A stretch of 5,286 nucleotides of DNA from Oscillospiraceae bacterium (GCA_017410745.1 JAFPPJ010000361.1:1-5286); one strand, 5' to 3'. Shown: positions 1-5,194, counted from the stretch's first letter. Notes: generated by a model from the letters alone, not told the origin. Numbers and translations: made by a program.

Positions 1-1
1 C

Positions 2-103
2 GACAACCGGTCACCGATCTCTGAATATGTCCGGTATGTCTTTACGGTCAAACAGCTTGACCAGATCGGACAGCGGCTGATTTTCCGACAGGACGTATTA
101 TAG
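2..103 (+). CDS. 3' end of a gene entering from the left, product unknown
   Basis: An open frame runs from the window edge to a TAG stop at 101-103, giving 33 codons. The peptide contains the stretch YVRYVFTVKQLDQIGQRL and ends in IFRQDVL. Its composition (mixed charged, aromatic and hydrophobic residues, an amphipathic pattern around KQLDQIGQRL) is that of a folded protein's C-terminal helix rather than a random translation. The stop is followed by noncoding DNA with a hairpin and then the SPFH promoter, which is where a gene end would be expected. I do not recognise the family from this fragment. The call rests only on composition and position, and a chance open frame of this length cannot be excluded. 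Confidence 0.5.
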   Translation, partial: DNRSPISEYVRYVFTVKQLDQIGQRLIFRQDVL

Positions 104-229
104 ATGCACTCGATATACTCGGCGGGAGCACGTCGAGTCACTCGACATGATCCGCCCTTGCCGCCCTGTCAGCCGATCATGCCGTCCGGCTTTGGCAACA
201 GGTTTAATCTGATTCTAATGTAAATAATA
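104..229. other. Noncoding stretch between the left-edge gene and the SPFH promoter
   Basis: I see no credible coding frame here. Besides the hairpin at 121-156 there is a weaker inverted repeat, AGCCG (171-175) with CGGCT (187-191), separated by 11 bases and followed by a short T-run (191-193). Base composition turns clearly AT-rich after about 200, as expected on entering a promoter region. Confidence 0.5.
121..156 (+). terminator. Hairpin after the left-edge gene, possible terminator without a T-run
   Basis: GGCGGG (121-126) pairs with TCCGCC (151-156), and inside it GTCGAG (132-137) pairs perfectly with CTCGAC (141-146) around a TCA loop. One further short paired step (129-130 with 148-149) and small internal mismatches lie between the two stems. 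It sits 17 bases after the TAG at 101-103. No T-run follows on either strand, so it is not a canonical intrinsic terminator. It may protect an mRNA 3' end or be part of another structured element. Confidence 0.35.
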
Positions 230-258
230 TTGACAAAGTGATGTTGATGTGATATCAT
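230..258 (+). promoter_or_regulatory. Sigma-A type promoter for the SPFH/ribbon-helix-helix unit
   Basis: A perfect TTGACA -35 box (230-235) is followed after exactly 17 bases by TATCAT (253-258). TGA directly before the -10 box supplies an extended -10 element (TGn). Transcription would start near 265, leaving a leader of about 57 bases before the ATG at 322. Confidence 0.8.
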
Positions 259-263
259 TTTAA

Positions 264-287
264 TATCAAATGAAGATACATTTGATA
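264..287. promoter_or_regulatory. Perfect 9-bp inverted repeat at the predicted transcription start, candidate operator
   Basis: TATCAAATG (264-272) and CATTTGATA (279-287) are exact inverted copies separated by six bases. The repeat begins just after the -10 box and covers about +1 to +23, a standard place for repressor binding. In RNA the same bases would form a 9-bp stem at the extreme 5' end, so it could act as a leader hairpin instead. The regulator is not identified. The downstream ribbon-helix-helix protein is one possible ligand. Confidence 0.5.
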
Positions 288-321
288 CGAAAAACACCGA
301 CCTTTAAGAGGGGGAACTATC

Positions 322-1338
322 ATGAAAGAAAGAATCATAACCACAAAGAAGAACGGCATGGGTATGCTGGCATTCATAATCATAATGTACCTTGTGTCGA
401 TGCCCGCAATGATGTTCGGCTTTAGCTCCGAAACAGGTATAGGCACACTGATCGGTATACTGTTCACCCTGTGGATAGCAGGCGGATGGATACTTGCACT
501 CGGCCTCAAGGTGCTGAAGCCTCAGGAAGCGCTGGTACTCACACTGTTCGGCAAGTACTACGGCACGCTCAAGGGCGACGGCTTCTATTGGGTAAATCCG
601 TTCTGCACCGCATTCAACCCCGCATCGAGGACTAAGCTCAGACAGTCCGGCGATGTAGCAGGCGAAAGCTCCCTGATGCAGATATCCGCCGAAGGCGTTA
701 CCGCATCGACAGGCACAGGCTTTGACAAGAAGATATCGCTCAAGATCATGACTCTCAACAATAACAAGCAGAAGATAAACGACTGCCTCGGAAATCCCGT
801 TGAGATAGGCATCGCTGTAATGTGGAAGGTCACAGATACTGCCAAGGCCGTATTTGAAGTGGATAACTACAAGGAATACCTTTCACTGCAGTGCGACACC
901 GCTCTGAGAAATATCGTCCGCCTCTATCCCTATGATGTGGCAGAGAACGTGGATACCACAGGCGACGGCATAGCAGATGAGGGCAGCCTCAGAGGATCGA
1001 GCGAGATCGTAGCAGGCCGCATCCGCAAAGAAATACAGGAAAGAGTCGCTATAGCAGGCATTGAGATAGTTGAGGCAAGGATCACCTATCTTGCATACGC
1101 TCCCGAGATAGCCGCAGCAATGCTGCAGAGACAGCAGGCATCCGCAGTAGTAGATGCAAGGAAGCTCATCGTAGACGGCGCTGTGGGCATGGTGGAAATG
1201 GCACTCGAGCAGCTCAGTGAAAAGAACGTAGTGGAGCTTGACGATGAGAGAAAGGCCGCTATGGTATCAAATCTCCTCGTAGTGCTCTGCGGCAATCACG
1301 ACGCACAGCCCGTCGTCAACTCGGGAAGCATATATTGA
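322..1338 (+). CDS. SPFH/band 7 (stomatin-like) membrane protein
   Basis: A 338-residue protein with two predicted membrane helices near the N terminus (about residues 14-34 and 41-62), followed by an SPFH domain from about 66 to 265. Recognisable SPFH features are KPQEALVLTLFGKYYGTLKGDGFYWVNP-type strands at 66-93 (quoted as a family pattern), GNPVEIGIAVMWKVTD at 157-172, the DNYKEYL segment at 181-187, and a basic/acidic helix at 231-243 ending in the AGIEIVEARITYLAYAPEI block at 245-263. A helical end (264-322) follows, much shorter than flotillin coiled coils. The ATG has a purine-rich site (AGAGGGGG) about 7 bases upstream. Known SPFH proteins oligomerise in membranes and often partner with membrane proteases. 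The exact role here is unknown. A loop at 211-219 (DTTGDGIAD) resembles calcium-binding DxDGDGxxD loops. Confidence 0.92.
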   Translation: MKERIITTKKNGMGMLAFIIIMYLVSMPAMMFGFSSETGIGTLIGILFTLWIAGGWILALGLKVLKPQEALVLTLFGKYYGTLKGDGFYWVNPFCTAFNPASRTKLRQSGDVAGESSLMQISAEGVTASTGTGFDKKISLKIMTLNNNKQKINDCLGNPVEIGIAVMWKVTDTAKAVFEVDNYKEYLSLQCDTALRNIVRLYPYDVAENVDTTGDGIADEGSLRGSSEIVAGRIRKEIQERVAIAGIEIVEARITYLAYAPEIAAAMLQRQQASAVVDARKLIVDGAVGMVEMALEQLSEKNVVELDDERKAAMVSNLLVVLCGNHDAQPVVNSGSIY

Positions 1339-1550
1339 TGGGCGCAAAGAAGCAAGTGCCCCTGCGCCTGTCGGAAAAGCTGTACAACGACATAGCTTCG
1401 TGGGCAGAGGATGATTTCCGCTCGGTAAACGGACAGATAGAATATCTGCTGACCGAATGCGTGAAACAGCGCCGTAAGAACGGCGGCTACGTCGGCAAGG
1501 ACATAGACGCGCCGCCGGATATAGATGTCACGGAATTTGACGAGACATAA
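1338..1550 (+). CDS. Small ribbon-helix-helix (Arc-like) DNA-binding protein
   Basis: A 70-residue basic protein starting at the ATG at 1338, whose first base is the last base of the SPFH stop (TGATG), so translation is probably coupled; a TTG three bases earlier is the less likely start. GGGAAG (1323-1328) lies about 9 bases upstream as a weak ribosome site. The N-terminal half fits the Arc/MetJ fold: a PLRLS strand (residues 8-12 from the ATG), helix EKLYNDIASWAEDD, the SVNGQ turn and helix IEYLLTECVKQRRK. The remaining 20 or so residues are acidic and proline-containing, probably disordered. Ribbon-helix-helix proteins bind DNA as dimers and often regulate their own operon. No toxin gene is adjacent, so an antitoxin role is not supported. 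Autoregulation at the 264-287 repeat is a guess. Confidence 0.82.
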   Translation: MGAKKQVPLRLSEKLYNDIASWAEDDFRSVNGQIEYLLTECVKQRRKNGGYVGKDIDAPPDIDVTEFDET

Positions 1551-1553
1551 CAT

Positions 1554-1583
1554 AAAAGCGGCCCGGACAAAAGTCCGGGTCGC
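1554..1583. terminator. Strong intrinsic terminator, best suited to the leftward operon
   Basis: Bases 1558-1568 and 1573-1583 form an 11-bp stem (one G-U pair, all others Watson-Crick) with a four-base loop. Read leftward, the hairpin comes 17 bases after the TGA of the secreted-protein gene and is followed by TTTT (complement of 1554-1557), a typical if short U-run. Read rightward, it follows the ribbon-helix-helix stop by 7 bases but has no T-run, so termination in that direction would rely on the hairpin and convergent arrangement. Confidence 0.85.
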
Positions 1584-1600
1584 TCGTCATGTGTCACTTA

Positions 1601-2413
1601 TCAATATACATAGCCGTTCATTACGTCGATAACTACATCCTCGATGTCGTCAAGGGACATAGCATAGCTGGACTTAACGGAGTATGCATAGCCGTTTCTT
1701 GTCCATATAGCGAGATAGTAACCGCTCTTGGAGCCCTTTATCTTAACGTAGCTGTTGCCTATCTTAGCCTTGGTGGAACGGCTGTAAGTAGTGGTATTGC
1801 CGCTTACGTCACGGTTGCCCGAAGCTCTGCGCACGGTGATGGTGTTGCCGTAGCCGTCGCTGAACTTGTACTGGTCGATCTTCTTCCTGGAATTGCTGGT
1901 AGTGCGCTGGTATACATAGGAGTGCTTTACATAGGGGAAATCACCGAGCACGCTGCGGGCAGCATAGTAGTACGACTTGCTCTTTGTGGATGCCGTCGTC
2001 TTCTTTGTCGAGTAACCGGCTGTCTTGGTATTGGGAGTAGAAGCCTTCTTTGTTACGATGGGATTGCCGTAGCTGTCGTATGTGATAAGATTGCCGTATG
2101 CATCGTAGTATTTGCCGTCATTGTTGTAATAGTAAACTGTGCCGTTGCTTACGGAGTTGCTGGCATGGCTGTTGTTGTTGTAGAAGTAGCCGTCAGTGCC
2201 GTTGGAATAGTAGTTTACACCGTTGGAATCATAGTAGTTCCCGTTGTAGCTGTCGTAGTATACCGTGCCGTTGCTGTTGCCGTTATAGTTGTCATAGTAT
2301 ACGGTGCCGTTGTCATTGTAGCTGTCGTAGAATACAGCGGATGCGGGAGTGGCAAGCATGCTCAGTGTAGCAGCAGCCGCGGTAAGTACAGCAGATATCT
2401 TCTTCATTTTCAT
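1601..2413 (-). CDS. Secreted Tyr/Asn/Gly-rich repeat protein, unknown function
   Basis: A 270-residue protein, start fixed by AGGAGG (2421-2426) 7 bases before the ATG at 2413; a second ATG two codons later is less well placed. Residues 1-26 are a clear Sec signal peptide (MKMKK, Ala/Leu-rich core, cleavage after ASA). Residues 27-118 are rich in Tyr, Asn, Gly, Asp and Ser, with NGTVYYD-type units at about 34-46 and 47-59 and a looser copy at 89-101. A Thr/Ser/Lys linker covers about 119-147. A C-terminal domain (148-270) has alternating strands (KIDQYKFSDGYGN, YYLAIWTRNGYAYSV) and a final acidic helix after MSLDDIEDV, faintly like the DUF4367 family. No LPXTG, lipobox or catalytic motif is visible. 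It is the last gene of the operon and overlaps the HAD stop as ATGA. A surface or matrix protein is possible. Confidence 0.85.
   Translation of the reverse strand: MKMKKISAVLTAAAATLSMLATPASAVFYDSYNDNGTVYYDNYNGNSNGTVYYDSYNGNYYDSNGVNYYSNGTDGYFYNNNSHASNSVSNGTVYYYNNDGKYYDAYGNLITYDSYGNPIVTKKASTPNTKTAGYSTKKTTASTKSKSYYYAARSVLGDFPYVKHSYVYQRTTSNSRKKIDQYKFSDGYGNTITVRRASGNRDVSGNTTTYSRSTKAKIGNSYVKIKGSKSGYYLAIWTRNGYAYSVKSSYAMSLDDIEDVVIDVMNGYVY
2237..2314 (-). repeat. Two tandem 39-base imperfect repeats in the secreted-protein gene
   Basis: Bases 2276-2314 and 2237-2275 are adjacent, similar 39-base units encoding residues 34-46 and 47-59, each reading (D/S)NGTVYYD(N/S)YNGN. The differences lie mostly at third codon positions, so the duplication is not very recent and the protein sequence appears conserved. 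A diverged third copy encodes residues 89-101. Confidence 0.7.
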
Positions 2414-3033
2414 TTGTCTTCCTCCTTATCCTTATGTGCATCGCTCAGACGATCTATCATCTCCGTCAGCTCTGCACTTGTCTGACCTGTGTAGTGGATG
2501 CCCTTCATGCCGCAGCCCTCGGCGGCACGGACATTCCTTTCGGTGTCATCTATGAATATGCATTCGGCGGGAGAAAGCGAAAACTTCCCGCACAGCAGCT
2601 CATAGATCCTTTTGTCGGGCTTTGTGATCTTTACATGACAGGAGAATATTCCTCCGTCGGTGTAACGTATGAAATCGAGCGCCCATGGGGCGGTATGCAT
2701 GAGATATTCAAAGTAGTTCGACAGATAGTATACCCCGTATCCCTTCGCCTTGAGCGACTGTATCATGGGTACGGTGCTGTCCTTCATTACGGGTATGTTC
2801 CCGAGAAGCGCGAACATACGGCGTATCTCCCGCTCATGCCCGGGAGCGTTCTCTATGAATCTGCAAAGCACCTGTTCATCGGACATCACTCCTTTGTCAA
2901 GCTCCGACCATACCGGCGAATGCCATGTGGCGGCTATCACCGCATCGGCGGTATCCTTGTCAAAAATGCTGTGCATGTACTGCTCAAAATCAAAGTCGAT
3001 CAGCACCTTGCCAATATCAAATATTACGTTCAT
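2410..3033 (-). CDS. HAD-superfamily hydrolase, YihX/IA-like phosphatase
   Basis: A 207-residue protein of normal length for HAD subfamily IA phosphatases. Motif I is FDIGKVLIDFD (nucleophile Asp6), motif II is YLSN (Ser105), motif III is the lysine in TKPDKRIY (Lys138), and motif IV is FIDD (Asp162-Asp163). An alpha-helical cap lies between motifs I and II (about 16-80), including the WSELDKGVMSDEQ turn typical of these caps. The residue two after the nucleophile is Gly8 rather than the usual Asp, as in YihX-type proteins, which are sugar or small-molecule phosphatases. The substrate cannot be deduced. The ATG at 3033 lies 17 bases inside the upstream kinase gene and has only a weak purine-rich site (AGAAGA). 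Its stop overlaps the next gene as ATGA, and its last codons contain that gene's ribosome site. Cytoplasmic, no signal or membrane segment. Confidence 0.9.
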   Translation of the reverse strand: MNVIFDIGKVLIDFDFEQYMHSIFDKDTADAVIAATWHSPVWSELDKGVMSDEQVLCRFIENAPGHEREIRRMFALLGNIPVMKDSTVPMIQSLKAKGYGVYYLSNYFEYLMHTAPWALDFIRYTDGGIFSCHVKITKPDKRIYELLCGKFSLSPAECIFIDDTERNVRAAEGCGMKGIHYTGQTSAELTEMIDRLSDAHKDKEEDK

Positions 3034-3526
3034 GATCTGTCTTCTGTACGATCTCCCTTACTGTCTGTTCTATCGAGAGCCCCTCCTCATCTATGATGAT
3101 GTCGGCATATCTCTCATACAGCACCGATCTTGTGTCGTATATGCTGTCAATGGTCTCGCCGTCGTGCATCACGACGCCTCGTCCCTGTATGTCGCGGAGC
3201 CTGTCGAGAAGCCGTGCCTTCGGCACCTTCAGGTATACCACCGTGCCGCCTTCGGACAGATGCTTCATTGCCCTCTCGCTGTATACCGCACTGCCGCCCG
3301 TGGCGATAACAGTGTCGGATACATTTACGCTCATGAGCGCCGCCTCCTCACATTCAAGGAAGGCATCGACGCCCCTTTCGGAGATTATGCGGGACAGGAG
3401 CATATCCTCCCGCGCCTGTATCACAAGGTCGGTGTCAATAAAGCCCTTCCCCATGACCTTTGCAAGTATTACGCCCGCGGTGCTCTTGCCGGAAGCGGGC
3501 ATTCCTATGAGTATGATATTGTTCAT
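3017..3526 (-). CDS. Shikimate-kinase-family P-loop kinase with an altered substrate site
   Basis: A 169-residue protein with the length and fold of AroK/AroL. It has a Walker A GMPASGKS (residues 8-15), the DTD motif (31-33, Asp33 being the expected catalytic or substrate Asp), ATGGSAV (75-81), a lid arginine at 116 in GRGVVM, and the TRSVLYERYAD block (132-142) whose Arg133 matches the C-terminal shikimate-binding arginine. Two family positions differ: the FR..E motif reads FLECEE, so the arginine that binds the shikimate carboxylate is Leu57, and the GGG motif is GGS. It may therefore be a weak shikimate kinase or act on another small alcohol. No other aromatic-pathway gene is nearby. No ribosome site is visible before the ATG, which lies 6 bases after the PrsW stop, so translation probably depends on reinitiation. 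I withhold an aroK name for these reasons. Confidence 0.85.
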   Translation of the reverse strand: MNNIILIGMPASGKSTAGVILAKVMGKGFIDTDLVIQAREDMLLSRIISERGVDAFLECEEAALMSVNVSDTVIATGGSAVYSERAMKHLSEGGTVVYLKVPKARLLDRLRDIQGRGVVMHDGETIDSIYDTRSVLYERYADIIIDEEGLSIEQTVREIVQKTDHERNI

Positions 3527-3532
3527 CGTGTA

Positions 3533-4843
3533 TCAGTGGAAATCATCTGCGGATATATCGGGTATCGTGTAGTCCTCGGGATTCAGATGATAAGGAGAGA
3601 TATCCTTGTCCGATGCCTGCTCGGGCTGCTGTGCCGGAGCGCCCGGCTGAACGGGCTGTCCGTATCTGCCGTAGGGCTGTGCGGACGGTGCAGGCTGACC
3701 GTATTGCATATTCGGCTGCGGCTGATATGCGGGCTGGCCGTACTGAGGAGGCTGCCCGTACTGCGGCTGACCATATGCAGGCGGTGTCGGCTGACCGTAT
3801 CTCGGCTGCATATTCGGCTGTGTGGGCTGATATGCAGGCTGTGCAGGCTGACCATATGCCGGCTGACCATACTGCGGAGACTGTCCGTAGGGCTGTGCAG
3901 GCTGTCCGTACTGAGGTGTCGGTGCCTGAACCGGCTGATATGCAGACCTCTGTGCGGGCTGGCCGTACTGAGGAGTTTGTCCGTAAGGCTGTGCGGGCTG
4001 ACCGTACTGCGACGGCTGTCCATATGCGGGCGCTGTCGGCTGACCGTATTGTGCGGGCTGAGGGTACGGCTGAGTGCCCGGTGCACCCTGAAGCGGCTGC
4101 TGTGCGGGCTGAGGCATATCCTCGGGATAGTCGAGACCCGTGCCGAGAATGGGAGTATCCATCGCTGCAAGGCGGTTCACCATTCTGAATGCAAGGATGA
4201 ATGCCAGTGCCACAAAGCCTAAGAACAGCAGCAGGAAGAATTCGGGCGCGTGCTCGAACAGCAGGAAGTCATAGCATCCGTGGAAGAACACGGGCACTAT
4301 CACCGAGAGCGCAAGATTCTTCATCATCCTGCCGTGTCGGTGCTGACCCTGCGCCTGCTTTGCCATACCATAGTAATAGCCCATGAATACGCCGAATACC
4401 GCGTGACCGGGTACGGAGAGTATCGCACGGAAGAAGGCAACGCCCAGACCGCCCGAAAGCACATAGAACAGATTTTCTACTGCGGCAAAGCCCAGTGACG
4501 ATGCCACGGCGTATACCACCGCGTCGTATGTATAGTTGAAATCCTTGGACTTCCAGGTCTTGAGCATCAGAGCGGCAAACTTTCCGAGCTCCTCGGATAC
4601 CGCCACCACGAAGAAATAGTCCATGAAGCCATAGAGCATCGACTCCTCGTCAAGCTCGAGCACTTTCGTGAGTATCGCGTCTCCCGCAAGCTCAAGTATG
4701 ATCGCGGATATGACCGTGAGTGCGCCTGCGGCTACTACGCCCATTATCGCCTTGAACGGCTCCTTTTCTACCTTGTCCTTTTTCCATATATAGTACATCA
4801 GGGCAAAAGCCGGGATGAAAGCTGCAAATACAAGTGTGTTCAT
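3533..4843 (-). CDS. PrsW-family intramembrane metalloprotease with a Tyr-Gly-Gln-Pro repeat tail
   Basis: Starting at the ATG at 4843, 436 residues. A GGGGGA run (4848-4853) sits at ribosome-site distance before this ATG, so I prefer it to the TTG four codons earlier. Residues 1-220 are a multi-pass membrane domain with about seven hydrophobic segments. The PrsW signature residues are present: SEELGK (83-88, Glu84-Glu85 and Lys88), the AVEN block (Glu123-Asn124), PGHAVFG (His147) and FFHGCYD (His188, Asp192). In Bacillus subtilis PrsW makes the first cut in the anti-sigma factor RsiW; family members are putative zinc proteases. Residues 240-410 are a low-complexity Gln/Pro/Tyr/Gly tail containing 15 YGQ units, ending in an acidic segment (411-436). 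Arginines at 220 and 224 after the last helix suggest a cytoplasmic tail. First gene of the operon. No sigma or anti-sigma gene is in view. Confidence 0.92.
   Translation of the reverse strand: MNTLVFAAFIPAFALMYYIWKKDKVEKEPFKAIMGVVAAGALTVISAIILELAGDAILTKVLELDEESMLYGFMDYFFVVAVSEELGKFAALMLKTWKSKDFNYTYDAVVYAVASSLGFAAVENLFYVLSGGLGVAFFRAILSVPGHAVFGVFMGYYYGMAKQAQGQHRHGRMMKNLALSVIVPVFFHGCYDFLLFEHAPEFFLLLFLGFVALAFILAFRMVNRLAAMDTPILGTGLDYPEDMPQPAQQPLQGAPGTQPYPQPAQYGQPTAPAYGQPSQYGQPAQPYGQTPQYGQPAQRSAYQPVQAPTPQYGQPAQPYGQSPQYGQPAYGQPAQPAYQPTQPNMQPRYGQPTPPAYGQPQYGQPPQYGQPAYQPQPNMQYGQPAPSAQPYGRYGQPVQPGAPAQQPEQASDKDISPYHLNPEDYTIPDISADDFH
3660..4060 (-). repeat. Low-complexity repeat tract encoding the (Q/A)YGQP units of the PrsW tail
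   Basis: On the plus strand this tract repeats the theme GGCTGnCCGTAnTG with variable spacing, encoding YGQP units at Tyr 266, 274, 280, 287, 293, 312, 319, 325, 330, 349, 357, 362, 368, 381 and 394. Codons vary between units (CCGTAC, CCGTAT, CCATAT), so the peptide is conserved more than the DNA. The tract creates long open frames in other registers, which are shadows. Confidence 0.75.
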
Positions 4844-4872
4844 AATTTCCCCCAAAATATATGTCCTAACCT

Positions 4873-4901
4873 ATTATACCACATCCCAAAGCGTTTGTCC
4901 A
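4873..4901 (-). promoter_or_regulatory. Promoter of the leftward prsW operon
   Basis: Read leftward, TGGACA (complement of 4896-4901) is followed by exactly 17 bases and a perfect TATAAT (complement of 4873-4878), preceded by TGG as an extended -10 element. Transcription would start near 4866, giving a leader of only about 23 bases before the ATG at 4843. No other good promoter is evident inside the operon. Confidence 0.85.
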
Positions 4902-4927
4902 TATCATTTGCGATAAAATTTCGGGAT

Positions 4928-4952
4928 AATTGTAACCAAATTGTAATACAAT
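4928..4952. promoter_or_regulatory. AATTGTAA direct repeats and ATTGTA-A-TACAAT palindrome upstream of the operon promoter
   Basis: AATTGTAA occurs at 4928-4935 and 4939-4946, starts 11 bases apart (about one helical turn). The second copy forms part of a perfect palindrome, ATTGTA-A-TACAAT, at 4940-4952. The cluster lies about 27-51 bases upstream of the -35 box, a usual activator position. The binding protein is unknown, and AT-rich promoter DNA can produce such patterns by chance. Confidence 0.4.
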
Positions 4953-5165
4953 GCATAATCCGCCGAAGCAATAAAATCAGTAATGAGTATGACCCAATGG
5001 CTATCCTATGCTCCGAGGACAGTACGGCAGACTTGCTGCAAATGTGTATCGGGCAACAACCCGTCTTTTTGACTTATGTACTATCGGAAGTTACCGAGCC
5101 GCAAATACAACCGTCCCCACAAATGCATCAACGAAATAACAGTCGCCTTTGGCGACCGACCGGTA
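4953..5165. other. Noncoding region with several short hairpins
   Basis: No credible gene is seen on either strand. Short inverted repeats include GCAG/CTGC around 5024-5040, TCGG/CCGA around 5086-5100, CGGG/CCCG at 5050-5063 followed by a T-run, and a perfect GTCGCC-TTT-GGCGAC hairpin at 5142-5156. The region is more GC-rich and structured than the flanking promoters. It could hold a leader or small RNA, but no known RNA family is recognised. Confidence 0.4.
5050..5070 (+). terminator. Possible weak rightward terminator
   Basis: CGGG (5050-5053) pairs with CCCG (5060-5063) around a six-base loop, followed by TCTTTTT (5064-5070). The T-run is good but the stem is only 4 bp, so this is marginal. 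If real, it would end a rightward transcript for which no gene is visible. Confidence 0.3.
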
Positions 5166-5194
5166 TTGACAAGGGTGTGTATTAGTGCTACAAT
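5166..5194 (+). promoter_or_regulatory. Sigma-A type promoter for the gene leaving on the right
   Basis: A perfect TTGACA (5166-5171), a 17-base spacer, and TACAAT (5189-5194) preceded by TGC (extended -10). Transcription would start near 5201. A CGCGC/GCGCG inverted repeat (5202-5206 and 5223-5227) lies in the predicted leader and could be an operator or a leader hairpin. Confidence 0.8.

Noticed and set aside
1338..1550. Ribbon-helix-helix gene considered as an antitoxin
   Set aside because: Its only operon partner is the SPFH membrane protein; no toxin-like gene is adjacent.
1589..2485. Long rightward open frame opposite the secreted-protein gene
   Set aside because: It is a Val/Ala/Ile-rich antisense reading of the Tyr/Asn/Gly codons, has no ribosome site, and runs through the ribosome site and start of the real leftward gene.
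3017..3526. Naming the kinase aroK
   Set aside because: A key shikimate-binding arginine is leucine, GGG is GGS, and no aromatic-biosynthesis gene is nearby, so the specific name is not supported.
3660..4060. Repeated GGCTGnCCGTA units considered as a CRISPR array
   Set aside because: Units are short, irregularly spaced and in frame with a protein; there are no uniform repeats or spacers.
3583..4188. Other long frames over the repeat tract on both strands
   Set aside because: They are low-complexity shadows of the PrsW tail (Ser/His/Arg-rich or Ala/Arg-rich) without ribosome sites or domain features.
2750..4222. 490-codon rightward open frame
   Set aside because: It lies antisense to three well-identified leftward genes, and its Arg/Leu/Cys-rich repeats are the mirror of the PrsW YGQP tract.
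4843..4855. TTG at 4855 as the PrsW start
   Set aside because: The GGGGGA run that would serve as the ribosome site falls after this TTG and at the right distance for the ATG at 4843.
4895..5185. 96-codon rightward open frame in the right intergenic region
   Set aside because: It starts at the opposing operon promoter, lacks a ribosome site, runs through the hairpins and a promoter, and its composition is not protein-like.
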